From Entophlyctis helioformis (taxonomy: Eukaryota; Chytridiomycota; Chytridiomycetes; Chytridiales; Chytriomycetaceae), in the NCBI GenBank assembly GCA_025526915.1, contig JAHLKH010000075.1, positions 54,470-118,469 of the forward strand: a stretch of DNA of 64,000 bases, read 5' to 3'. Below the pieces are notes generated by a model that worked only from the letters and a program-made list of their open reading frames with translations, did not search any database and was not told the DNA's origin. Shown here one piece after another: positions 11,101-22,997 of this stretch. Positions within the stretch are counted from its first letter, which is position 1. The number at the start of each line of letters is the position of its first letter. The translations under genes were made by a program, and so were the position numbers.

Positions 11101-14100
11101 ACCCTTGCCGGCACGACGATCGGCGGCATGCTGTCCCATGATGCCCTCGGTCGCTTGTTCGGGAATCGACTCGCGGATAGACTCATGCAGGCTCGCGCCT
11201 TGAGCACCTGCCAGATCCTCGCTGATGCTGTCGAAATCATACTTGTAGGCTTGTCCCTGATCAGGCGACTTCTTGGCGCTGACAGCGGTGGCAGCAGAAA
11301 CAGGAGCCTTTGGTGTCGACGCCGAAAGCATTGCAGCAGATGCCTTGGGAGTCCTGCTTGGCGAAACCTGCTGGCTGGCAGCTCTTACAGGCGATCCCTG
11401 AATAGGCGTCTTGGTTGCTCGGGCAATGCTTTCGTGCTTCCTGTCCTCGCGACTCTGGTGCAGAATATCGTCCATTATCTCAGAGAGAAGGTTTTTCTCA
11501 ATGAGGTATTCTTGATTCAACTCATGGCGTTCCTTCTGGCGCAACACAAGCTCCTTGACCTCGTTGCTCATGTCTTGCAAAACCTTGCGTTTGCGCTCGA
11601 GTTCCGATACGTCGGCGGCGCGTTGAGCCAGCAGCAGCTTCTGGTGCAATTCCTTGATGCTCGCGTCAGAGGAGGATGCAACAGACTGAGGCGTTGGTGT
11701 TGGTGCGTCCGAGTGCGATGCTGCGCGACTATCCCGTCCGCGCTGCATGCCCTCCAAGGCTGCGTCGTCATCAAAGTCCGAGTTGTAGTCGTCGTGGGCA
11801 ATGTCATGGTGGTCGGATGTCTGCGCCAGCAGCTCGGAGATGGACGGCTCGGACCGGATGGATCCTGACTGCAAATCAATATCCTCAGAAATGGACATGC
11901 TGCCACTGCTGCTCTCCTCGACAATGGACTCGCCAATAGCATCCGAGACGCTGCCATCGATAGAGACATCGCCGATGGAATCTGGAATGTCGTATTCGTA
12001 GTCAGAGTCAACCGCAAGTGGAGCACTGTGCTTCTTGCGTGCAGGCGACAGCCCAGTCGCAGGCGTTGGTGACTTGCCTCGATCGCCGCGATGCTGGTGC
12101 TTCTTGGGCGGCGGTGAGTGCTGCCGACGCTGCTTCTCGCGTTTCCCAGCTCCACGATCTTGCCCGCCAGCCGATCGTCTGCGATGCTGCTGATCCTCGG
12201 CCTCGTGCCGCTGTGCCACAGAGCGGTTGAGTTGCCGGAGTCGCTCAATCTCGCGCTGGTCTTCCTTGAACTTGTTCAAGATTGCACGCTCGAGCACGGC
12301 ACTCCACGACTCGGCGTTGGATCCGTCGGGTCGCCCACTGCTGCGAGGGCTGACCTTGGCCAGATTGACATGTTGACGAATGAGCGCAATGTTACTGCGA
12401 GCTGCCGTTGAAATGTCACGCTCGCGTCTCTCAAGATGCTCAATGGAGACGTCTGGGTCCTCTAGGATGCTTGCCTCTCGCGATGGTGTCCTAAATGACT
12501 CGTCGATTTCCTCGCCAATCTCATCGGTCGGATCCAAGTGTGGTTGGGGCAGAATCTCGCTGATGGAATCGCCGTTCAGACTACGAGCATCAATGAGTGG
12601 CGCACGGTCAGCTGTTCCTGGATGCGACGCGCCTTGATCAAGAACAGCGTCGACTGTCTCATGGTGTGCCTGCATGCCAATACCGATCGAGGACACCGAG
12701 TCAAAGTCGTCTTGGGTGTAGATTGCATCGACGCCAGTGGGATGCCCTTCGCCGGGCGTCGCCGCATATCCAGTGCCAACATCCGCTTCAACAGCCGCAG
12801 TCTCTGGCTTCATCGAAGACGCGAGCAGGACGGTGGCAGCCGAAGCTGCAGCCAGAGCAGTCAGTCGCGCCTGTGTGGCTATTTCCAGCTCTCGGTCGTG
12901 CTGCCTTTGCCGTTCGGCCAGAACCTGCGCAAGTGCAATCGCCTCATGCTGCGCAATAGCGACCGAGCGGTTCTTTTCCATTTCCACCACCTGCACGTGT
13001 GAGTCTTGAATGGCGACCAGCAACTGGACCTCGGCTTCGAACTTGCGCGACAGAGAGTTTGGCGTCAGTCGGCCAGCACCGCTGTCGTCCATGAGCGATG
13101 CTTTGGTGTCACGTGTACGCCGGACGAATCGCCTGCCTCGATGGACGGCGTGTTGCAAACTGCTGGAAGAGTCGCTGGCATCTGCGTCTGCCTGGGTCTG
13201 CACTTCAATGCCGCGGGCTTGGCCATTTGACGCGGATTCGCGCGGTGGCGGCACCGGCAGTAATGGCGGAGCAGCAGTCGCATGGGTCGCAGTCGGCAGT
13301 GGCAGTAACGATGGCAACGCTGGTACAGTCCCTGGCTGGACCCCGCCATCGCCGCCCTCGAACGAGTCAGAGTACGCAATCTCGCTGATTGACTCTTGCA
13401 CGGACCTCACTTGTCCAAGTGGCCGATGAGAACCAACCTCGTGCAAGGACGAACCGACCGAGTAGAACATGTCTTCTTCGACGACGCCGCTGGTATCTGA
13501 GCCGTCCAGGTGAACATTTTGGACAATCTCTGCACGGTCCAGCGGCAGTGCAGCAGAGGCGTCGCGCGATGCGGCTGGCCGGTCCGTGATGAAGCCAGAA
13601 GACGTGTCGGACGCCGAACGGTCTTCAGGAATGTTGCCCAGCTGTGACGATCGCTGCGCAGTCTGGACAGGCGTTTGATCGGCAACACGGACATCAGGCT
13701 CTGGAGCCAGCAGTGGCGATGCAGTGGGTTGCGCATCTTGTAGTTCAAGTGTCGGCACCGCAGGTGCTTGCGAAAGAGAACCCCCTGCCGTTGATCCAGA
13801 AGCGTCGAACACGTGGCCCTGCATCTTGCGGACAAAAGTGTTGATCATGCTGTACTCGTCAACAGGCGGCGCAGCCTGTGAACGAAGTAGTCGCATCAGT
13901 GGATCCTCCTGTCCGTCCATGTCCCTCTGGAAATGCTGGGTTGCAGCTGACTTGTTCGCCGGTTGATCGGCAGCAACGGCGGGAATGCCGACAGGGACAG
14001 GGGCCGATAGAGTTGCCGCAGCCGCTGCAGCTGGACCAGCACGAGCAGTGTCGACAGTCGCAGCTACGGGTTGACCATCACCGGTCGGAATAACAACCGT

Positions 14101-16851
14101 TGGACGCCGGCCGGCCGTGGTCGCTGGCTCGCCAGACACACGCGTCTGTCCCGCTGGCCGCACGCGTGGCCCGACGTACCGTCTAAAGAACGTCTGAATC
14201 GCATGCGCAGCATTGTCCCGACGCGCTCTTTGCCGACTGTGCTGAGAAAACGATGCCAGGCTATCGACTCCAATATCATCGCCAGTCTCTAGACGTGAAT
14301 CGGCAGCCTGTCGCTCAGAGACTCTGGATTCGGAGTGCGACGAGCTGCGTGTCGTTGATGGCCGTTGACCCGCACTGTCGTTGACAAGCACGTCAGGCAA
14401 CACGGGCCGACTGAGGCGCTGTGGTTGATGCTCTGGCTCCAAGATCGACGACATGGACGTTGACATGGACATGGGCCCGTCATCCGAGAACGAGTCGCCG
14501 GCTGTCAGAGTCTCGAGCCGCGTTTGATGGGTGCGAATGTCGATACGCTCCTTTAGACTCACGGTCTGTGCAAGAAGATTCTCGAGTCGCGCGGCGTACA
14601 ATGGAGCATCAGGCAGTGGCGCGTTTGTTTGCTGCTGAGCCACTTGCTGCGTTGCGATCGGTGTTGGCAGCGGCATTTGGTTTGTTGGCACAGCGATCGA
14701 TCCATGAGAAGGAGCAGCAATAGCCACACTTGCAGCAGACGTGGCCGCATCGGCAGTAGCATCTTGCACGCCATGCAGAGTTGAAGTAACGGTTTCTGTG
14801 CGAGACACCTGTTGGTCAAGAGTCGGAGTACGCTCGACAGCACCAATGGCCAATGGCGCTGTGGCCGGAGGGGTGGTCGATGTTGACGCCATGGCAGCCA
14901 GAACCGACGCGACTGTGACGGGCTCAAGGTTTGCAGGCATCGGAACCGCGTCTCCCTGTCCCTGGCTGTTCTGCGGCTGCTCGGCTCTAGGCTCAGCAGA
15001 ACCGCCTGCCGTTCTCAGCGACGGGGTTTCCGGAATGGTCGCAGGCAGTGCTGATTCACTCTTGGCCGTCGATGAGGGTTGGACAGCAGCTGCGCCAGGC
15101 TGAGCAACGCGCGTCCCCGTCGTCTCGCGCTGCTTTCGTCTCAAGTCCACGATCTTCTTGAGCTCACTCGAGATTTTATCCTGCTTGGCTGCTTTCTGGC
15201 GCTGCGCGGCAGCCTCCTGGAGCTTCTGGCGACGCTTTTTCTCCCTCATGTACTTTTGCAGCTCCTCGGACCGCTTGTCCTCCTGCTCTCTGGCCATTCT
15301 CTGAGCTTCGGACGCAAGTGCCTGTGCCATGCTTTTTTTGGGTGATGTGCGCTGCTGGCGAATCGTATCATTTGCAGTAATGCCCGGGTCACTGTTTTCG
15401 CCAAAGTCGAGACTGTAGTCATACTTGGAGGCGAGCGATGGCTCGGTCTTGGGCCGCTTTGTCGAGGACTGCTGGTCGACGTGGGCATCTGAGAGCGTGG
15501 AGCGGACAGCTGCCGAGCGAGGCAAGGTGTGCATGCGTTGCTGCTGAACCTGCTGGTCGCGCAGCAGAGATGCCAGCTTCTCCACTTTAGCAGGGTCCGG
15601 TTTCGTCAGCAGTGGCTCGGCAGCACTTGGGCCGAAACTCGCCCCCGATGCACGCATTGCCGGTCGAGCAGGTGCAACAGACGCAGAAGCTTGAGCCGTA
15701 GCAGACGACCGAAGCGGCGGGTGGTCATCCATTTTGAGATCAACTGCACCAGGCGAGGCTTGGCGTATGTTTGTCGATCGAAGACGCGATGCCGAAGCCG
15801 CCTGTGCAGACGTGTGCAGTAAATGCTCGCGATACTCTGGTGGCGGAGCAAGCACGGCAACTTTACGAGTTTTGCGACGATGATGACCTGCATTGGCTCC
15901 GAGTGAGTGTGGATCAGCAGTGGATGGTGCGGTTGCAGCGAGATTGGTAGGCAAAGCACTGCGACGTATAAGAGTGTTTGAAACGCGGATGGACGTGTCG
16001 TCGTGCTGGATTGGGCTAGGGGTTGAAGCGACGCCTTGGCCATGAACGCGTGCGAGCAGAGTTGACGGCACAGATGCTTGTGCTGGCGTTGTTGTTGCTG
16101 GCGTTGTTGTTGTTGCAACAAGCGCGTGTTTGTGAATGAGCAAACGATGGCGGTCGGCAGACACAGCCTGCGAGGTCTGCGAATACGTGTACGCCTTGAT
16201 GCTGCGAGACTGCAACTGGGGCTGTTGAATAGTCGTGGCACCATGACTGTTTGCGATAGGAGCAACAATCCGTGGCTGCTGCTGCTGCTGCTGAAGGCCA
16301 AGATGGCTTTCTTGGAATGCACGCAGAGCACCTGGCTCTGGCGCGGGAGCTCGCTTGGCAGGGGTCACTCTCCTCTCACGGTGACCGGCACTCGTGTCAA
16401 CGGCGTGCATGCTACTTGCCATGGCGTTGCCTGCTGGCGATGGCTGCAGCGGAGACCTTGTCTGGAGGGCCTGCATGTGGCTCAGATGGTTGAATTGCAC
16501 GAGAGGGCTGACGAGGCCTTGCATCGGACGGACTGACATGGACGTGCCAGGCATGGGCAGTGCGTACAACAACGGCTGGCCGGCGGATACAACAGCAGAG
16601 CGGCTTTCGGCAGGAAAGCAGTCGGTAAGCGTGTGGAATGCAGCAGATATGCAGCATCGGCTGTGCATGAGAGCGTACCTAACAAGCACAGCGGGTGTGG
16701 CATGCTGGGCTGCTGGGCTAATCCTCGTGTTGTTGCTGGTGTTGTTGCTACGGTTGTTGATGCCCCCCGCGAGAGCCTGTATCGACGCCATCACTCCGAC
16801 AGATGAGCAGTTGAACGCGAACCTGCGCCACCACAACACAAACGAGATCAT
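8150..16851 (-). CDS. CEP350-like centrosomal/centriolar protein
   Basis: Two exons (16851-10573 and 10510-8150, intron 62 nt) encode up to 2,879 residues. The clearest match is VEMEKNRSVAIAQHEAIALAQ followed by LAERQRQHDRELEIA, close to the conserved CEP350 helix (ERTRGIxIAQQExVSLAQIL). Other CEP350-like traits are a charged coiled coil (LQKYMREKKRRQKLQEAA), a possible IQ motif (AAHAIQTFFRRYVG), many acidic SIxEE/DSI repeats (for example ISEDLAG, SIGDVSIDGSVSDAIGES) and a C-terminal helix VEDEIWADLLADTVLAVD like the end of that family. I see no CAP-Gly domain. CEP350 binds FOP and microtubules at the centriole and basal body. The first 60-110 residues are low-complexity, so the true start may be a later ATG (for example near 16792). 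Kintoun is convergent 58 bp away. Confidence 0.65.
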
Positions 16852-16866
16852 CGTGTTGACCAGCCC

Positions 16867-17819
16867 ATGTCAGTGGACTACTCGGACGACTTTGAGTGCG
16901 AGGACGGGGGTGATGACTACGACGACTGCTCGTTTGAGAGCTTTGGCAGCCAAGGCGGCGGCTCGGCAGAGGACCAGCAAACAGCACCGCCAGCTCATCC
17001 GTATGACGATGTTGCTACGGTTCTCTTGGCGAAACTGCGCCGCAACGAGCCTCAACACGAGCCACCACTCAAACAGCATGCAGGTTCGACAGCAAGATCC
17101 GGCCGCCAGCCAAACTGTATGTGCAGGCATCCCTGGCTATGCTTCATCTGCCACATGAGCAGCCAACTCCAGGCCACTGACACCAGCAGCTCGCCCAAAC
17201 AGGTCTCGTTGTCCGTAGTCTGATGTGCAAGCTGGCCCGTGCAGAGGCGAATCGCCTGCGTGCTCAACAAGCAGCCGCGATGAAAGCCAAAGCCAACGCA
17301 GACGCTGCCAAGGCCACGCGGCTGTCACCAACAACCCCAGCGCCTCTGCCGCCCCAAGATCATCTGCAGACGATCGTGTCTCGGCTCAGGTTCCGCACGT
17401 TGCTGGTCTCGATGGAGGTCTGTCCTTGCATGCGCTTGCATATCTGCCTCTATGCAACCTCTGACGATCAGCTTGGCATGGCAGCAGCCTAAACTGCACG
17501 AGTACGATGCAGTGCTTGAGAATGCGCCAAAGGAACGGTGAGAGTGGCCATGCTGCATGGCGCTGAGTTTCCAACCAGCCTCCTTACGCGGGCGTGTCTG
17601 TGAACGGACAGGGCCAAGCATCAGGTCAATGTCGCCCGCCAATACGTTGCATCGCGAGCATTGCACCTTCGAAACGCATCTGCAGCCGTTGTGTCTGATT
17701 CCGCTGCTCTTCCAGCAGGCGGCCGTGATCACATTGCGGCCATTGGCGACATCCTGGCCCGACGCCCATCCTGCGAGCAGGGAGTCCAGGCAGTCTGGGA
17801 CGCTTTTCTCCATCACTAG
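16867..17819 (+). CDS. Small acidic orphan protein sharing a promoter with the CEP350-like gene
   Basis: I do not recognise this protein. Four exons (16867-17116, 17203-17417, 17485-17537, 17612-17819) fit 241 residues with all phases agreeing. The N-terminus is very acidic (MSVDYSDDFECEDGGDDYDD) and includes a YSDDFE motif of the kind seen repeatedly in centrosomal and ciliary proteins. A helical Arg/Ala-rich stretch follows (LARAEANRLRAQQAAAMKAK), then HQVNVARQYVASRALHLRN and a final WDAFLHH. Its ATG is only 15 bp from the furthest upstream ATG of the CEP350-like gene on the other strand. That may mean co-expression in basal-body or flagellar biology, which is inference only. The exon 2 and 3 junctions are the least certain. 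Confidence 0.55.
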
Positions 17820-18070
17820 TCAAACAAATGGACCGTGGATTGCTTTGTTTTTTCACATCCATCCTGTCGTGCATACCCCTTTTCAAGACTGGCATAGACC
17901 GTTGCGTTGTGGAGCTTGATTGTAGGCCGCATATCTCGTCTCCACATCGGACAACGCGTGGAGATCCGTTATATTTATTGGTGCGGCCGTGAAACAAAAG
18001 AGACAAATTTATTGGCCCATTTCGCCGAAATTGCCTGATCCAACTTGCCACACTCATACACATAGACACC

Positions 18071-21000
18071 ATGACAACCATCGTGCTCAAGCCGTCGAGT
18101 GCCAGTGCATCTGCTGGCCAGATCAGTCGCAACGCATACTCGTTCGTCACCTTCTCATGGCTGACACCCGTCTTCCGCCGTGGCTTCGGCAGGCCGCTGC
18201 AGCAAGAAGTACGTTGAATGTCCTTGTGCACCAGCCGCCATTGCCACTGACATTTGTTGAAAGGACCTGCCCGACCTGAGCGACAACGATAAGTCTGTTT
18301 CCGTCCAGCACATCATGGACGGCTTCTGGTCGTCGTTCTATGCTCATGCCGCCGATCCCTCCCACTCCAGCCGGCCGTCGCTGGCCAGAGCACTCGTCCC
18401 GCATTTCCTGCCGTACTAGTACGTCCTTGGCCTTGAGAATTTGCACCGAGCCATCCATCTGACTCCTGTGCTCAGCCTTCTAGACTTTGTGCTGCAAGCG
18501 ATCCCGGTTGCCTCGAGCATTGGTCTGCCGCTGCTTGTCCCACAGATTCTGCAGATCCTAGACAAGGGACCCGACTCGCCCGGCCTGCTCGTCAAGAGCG
18601 TGTACGGCTTGATCGCCCTCTACTTTTGTGCCCAGTTCGTCATGTACATTGCTCGGTACTCGTCCAATGCGCTGGAGCTCAACCTCAAAATGCACATCCG
18701 ATCGGTCATCACCAACGCCGTCTACACCAAAGCCATGCGTCTCTCGCCCAAGGCTCGCAAGACGTTCACGGCCGGCAAGGTCACCTCGCTGCTTGGATCC
18801 GACACCGACGCCATCATCGACATTGGCGAGATGGTCATCTCGTTCACCATGAGCGCCGTTCAGATTTCTCTCTCGCTCTATATCCTCGCCAGCACGCTCG
18901 GTATGGCGACGTGGATCACAGCCGGCGTATATCTGAGCCTCATGCTCTTCCAGTTTGCGCTTGGGCCGATCATGTCTCGCGCGTACAAGGTCATTCTCGC
19001 TGGTCTTGACAAGCGCACGCAGTGTCTTCGCGAGTTCCTCTATGGCATCAAGATTGTCAAGTACCAAGCGGCAGAGGAAACCTTCCACAAGTCTATCAGC
19101 GATGCGCGCGCCGACCAGATTGTTGGTCTGCGGCGGATCCTGATCACCATGAGTCTGTTCTTTGGTGAGTTGGCTGGCGCCGGTCTGTCTCGTTGCCGTG
19201 GTTTGGTTGCTGACGTCCATCTTGCACATTCAGCGTCGCTCGCCATCCAGCAGGCCAGCATGCCCGCCATCACGTTCATTGCATACACATCATTCGGTGG
19301 ATCAATGACGGACGGATCGCCATTCTTGATCATGGGTCTCATCGAGGCACTCATCGTCCCGTCATGCTTGATTGGCGATCGCTTCAGTCGTATTCTCGAG
19401 TTCCGCGTGTCGTACAAACGCATTTGCCAGCTCATGCTGGCCGACGAGGCTCGTCTTGAAGAAGCTACGATCCAGCGTCAGGTTGACGAGTCCAAGGACG
19501 GATGCGCCATCAAGATGGACGGCGCGTCGTTTACCTGGGAGCAGGTCGCACCAGGTACTAAAAAGTCCAAGAAGACAAGCGCCGCCAAGAAGAGCAAGAG
19601 GAGCAAGAAGGATAGCAAGGACGCGTCTGCCGAGACTATTGTTGTGTCGCAAGGCTCAGAGGAGCAGGAGCCATTCAAGCTCGAGGACATCAGCCTTTCC
19701 ATCCCGCGTGGCTCGCTCGTTGCTGTCGTCGGTTCTGTTGGATCTGGCAAGTCGTCGTTCCTGTCTGCTCTCATTGGCGGCATGCGCAAGACGGCCGGCT
19801 CGTCGTCCGTCTACGGATCCATCGCCTACTGCACTCAGGAGCCGTGGATCCTGACCGGCACCATCGAGGAGAACATTGTGTTCAGCGACGAGTCTGTGCG
19901 GCCCAACATCGCCAAGGCCGTGTCTGCCTCGTGCCTCGAGCACGATCTCGAGATCCTCCCCAACGGTCTCGGCACGCAGATTGGCGAGAAGGGCATCAAC
20001 CTGTCTGGCGGCCAGAAGGCTCGTGTTGCACTCGCTCGTGCCATTGCTCGCGACGCCGACATCTACCTGCTCGACGATCCCATTGCCGCCCTTGATGCGC
20101 ACGTTGGCAAGAAGGTGTTTGACGAGGCCATCTGCGGCACGCTCAAGAGCAAGACGGTCGTGCTTGTCACGCACCAGCTGCACCTACTCCCCAAGGTCGA
20201 CATGGTTGTCGTGCTCGATGACGGCCGTGTTGCCGAGACGGGCACGTTCGAGGATCTCATGGCTGTCCCCGAGAGTGCACTGTCTACTTTGATGATGGAT
20301 CACCACTTTGACCAAGACACCAAAACAAGCGATCGCGACTCGGACACCGATACGCTGATTGATGGCAAGGAGTCTGAGGAGGACCTCGACCACATTCACG
20401 ACTTTGAAGTCGAGGAGGTCATTGCCGAAGATCGCGCCACGGTAAGAATCATGCCCTTTCGAGTGATGTGCTATCTGATGGGCGACACCGCTTACATTCG
20501 TCTACTGCAGGGTACGGTGTCGCTCGAAACCATTCGCTCCTTCTTTCTTGCGGCAGGATACCCGTTCCTTGGGCTTGTTCTCAGCCTGGTGGCCATTGTG
20601 ACGTCAATGGCAACTCTTGTGCGCATCACTATTGCTGTCTGGGCAGACAACAAGTGGGGCTGGACATTTGAACAGTACCGCTCCTTCTTTATCGGCATCG
20701 GTGTTAGTGACACTTTCTTTACTCGTACGTCCCGCATTAATCATTGGTTTGGTGTGGCCATGCACTGACGCACGATGGCCCCACGACAGTTGCACTGAGC
20801 GCGCTCATCTTCATTGGCACCTACGCCTCCAGCAATACGCTGCACGACCGCGCTCTGGCTGGCCTGATCCACGCACCCATGTCGTTCTTTGACAGCCAGC
20901 CCATCGGCCGCATCATCAACCGCATGACAGCTGACGTCCGCATCCTGGATATGAACATGAGCATGATGCTGGTGAACCTTTCCGACGATACAACAGCGCT

Positions 21001-22414
21001 CATCTGCGCCATTGCTGTCGTGGTTTACGCGTCTCCTCTCCTCATCAGTAAGTCTCGTCTGGATGCGACTGTCATTGCTGCCATTCTAACAGCCTGCCTC
21101 CGTCAACAGTTCAGTTCGCGGTGATTGCCGTCATGGCTATTGCCATCTTCCGCTTCTACATCCGCTCGTACCGCGAGATGAAGCGTCTGTCGTCCATTAT
21201 GGCGTCGCCGCTCGTGTCGCACCTCTCCGAGACACTCAACGGCATCCCCACGATCGCTGCACACGGCGCACAGTCCAACTTTGTTCGTGGCCAGCATGCC
21301 AAGATGGATCTGTCCAACAAGTCGACTCTCATTCTGGCGAGCTCGCAGTTTTGGCTCGGCCTGCGACTGCAACTGCTCTCGCAGACGATCATGTTTGTGA
21401 TTCTCTTAATGGCGGCCAATGGGCTCGTTACTGGTGGAGCTCTTGGTCTCGCTCTCAACGGCATCCTGTCGATCGGCGGCGGTCTCAATTCAGTTCTTCA
21501 AGACTACAGTATTGTCGAGGCTGCCTTCAACTCGGTCGAGCGTCTCAACCACTACGCCAACGAGCTTCCGTCCGAGGCACCTCGCAAGATGCCCAACGAC
21601 CCTGCGACCAAGGACGAGTGGCCGACTGCCGGTGCACTTGCCATCCGCGACCTGCAGATCTGCTACGACTCGCGTCCCGACCACGCCGTCATCAAGAACC
21701 TGTCGCTCGACATCCGTCCTGGCGAAAAGGTCGGCATCGTCGGCCGCACCGGCTCGGGCAAGAGCACGCTCATGACGGCCCTGTTCCGCATCATGGAGGC
21801 ATCCAAGGGATCCATCACCATCGACGGCCGCGACATTGCGACGCTCGGTCTCAAGACCCTGCGCTCTCGCCTGCAGATCATCCCGCAGGAGCCCGTGCTG
21901 TTCAAGGGAACCGTGCGGTCCAACCTCGACATGCTGCAGACGGGATACAGCGACGACCAGCTGTGGGAGTCGCTGTCGCTCGTGGGTCTCAAGGACTACG
22001 TGGCTGCGCAGACGGACAAGCTGGATGCGGCCATCGAGGAGAACGGCTCCAACCTGTCGATGGGCCAGCGCCAGCTGCTGTGTCTTGCCAAGGCCATTCT
22101 CGCGCGGCCCAAGGTGCTCATCATGGACGAGGCGACGGCGTCGGTGGATGCCGAGGCCGACAAGCGCATCCAAGAGTCGATCCGGTCGCAGTTTGCAACA
22201 CGACGGTGCTGAGCATTGCGCACCGTCTCAACACGATGCGGCGTTTGACCGCGTGCTTGTGCTTGACCAGGGCGAGATTGCCGAGTTTGATGCGCCGCAT
22301 GTGCTGCTCGGCCGGGCAGGCTCTGTGTTTGGCGAGCTTGTGGATGCGACTGGTGCTGCCAACGCCGCCGTCATTCGCGAGATTGCCAGCGACCTTTGCA
22401 ATGCGACACAATGA
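18071..22414 (+). CDS. ABCC (MRP-type) full ABC transporter, two single-base frame breaks near the 3' end
   Basis: Seven exons (18071-18208, 18264-18418, 18476-19164, 19234-20441, 20511-20724, 20790-21047, 21110-22414) give about 1,322 residues. The order is TMD1-NBD1-TMD2-NBD2 without a TMD0, as in short MRPs that export glutathione or other conjugates. NBD1 has Walker A GSVGSGKSS, signature LSGGQKAR and Walker B DIYLLDDPIAALD. A basic KKSKKTSAAKKSKRSKK insert precedes NBD1. NBD2 has GRTGSGKST, LSMGQRQL and VLIMDEATASVD. After QESIRSQF the frame breaks near 22197 and again near 22238. With one base restored at each, the sequence continues through the H-loop (SIAHRLNT) to FDRVLVLDQGEIAEFDAPH and a stop at 22412. 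Without them the protein would end at 22212 and lose the H-loop. Sequencing error is likelier than decay. Confidence 0.85.
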
Positions 22415-22661
22415 AAGATATCCGCCAAGGTTCTACAACGCTTCAGGCTGCCTGCTCTGTGAGCGTCTGCCGTTGATCGTGCGTCTTGGTTGGCCACGTA
22501 GATGCATCTGTCGTGGCTGGCTAGTCGTCTCGAACAACCGCATGAGTTGGACCAGCGGAACCAGTTGGTTCTGTTGTGATTGTTGCAATCATTGGTTTGC
22601 TCTTGCCAGTGCAGATAGGGTATATAATGGCTCTGCAGTCTGAAAACGCAAGAAGTGCCAA

Positions 22662-22733
22662 TCCTCGATGGTCCAGTGGTTAGGATTCCACGCTCTCACC
22701 GTGGCGGCCGGGGTTCGATTCCCCGTCGGGGAG
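22662..22733 (+). tRNA. tRNA-Glu (anticodon CTC)
   Basis: The 72-nt sequence folds as a cloverleaf. The 7-bp acceptor stem pairs TCCTCGA with TCGGGGA, with one T-G wobble. The D-loop contains GTGGTTAGG. The anticodon stem is CCACG/CGTGG around a CTCTCAC loop, giving anticodon CTC for GAG codons. The T-arm is GGGG-TTCGATT-CCCC. No intron is present. An A/T-rich TATATAATGG lies about 40 bases upstream, and a TTTT tract 7-8 bases downstream can end RNA polymerase III transcription. Confidence 0.95.
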
Positions 22734-22997
22734 CTTCACTTTTGCACATGGCGCATCTGTTTTGCACAGCCACAACCAGCTACCGCATGCTGTTCTGTTG
22801 TCGGCGGTCTGCTGGCACTGCCCTTGCTTTTTGGACACGCCAGCCACTCTGCTGCTGATCGCTGCTGTTTTGGGGGTGTCAACGCAGACGGCATTTGGTA
22901 ATTGTGGGTCTTCGCATAGCTTTAGCTTTAATGAATGTAACATTTATGGATCTGAGACTTCTACGGAATGAGCATTGGCATCGACTACAGGGGACAA

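Noticed and set aside
10331..16600. Many long open frames on the plus strand opposite the CEP350-like gene
   Set aside because: They are antisense shadows of a GC-rich coding exon. None shows a recognisable domain or continuous exon structure.
22190..22245. Programmed frameshifting in the ABC transporter
   Set aside because: Two shifts 40 bp apart without slippery heptamer or structure, plus similar losses in other genes, favour assembly error.
22734..22997. Gene between the tRNA and the PAP2 stop
   Set aside because: Short frames only; nothing conserved.
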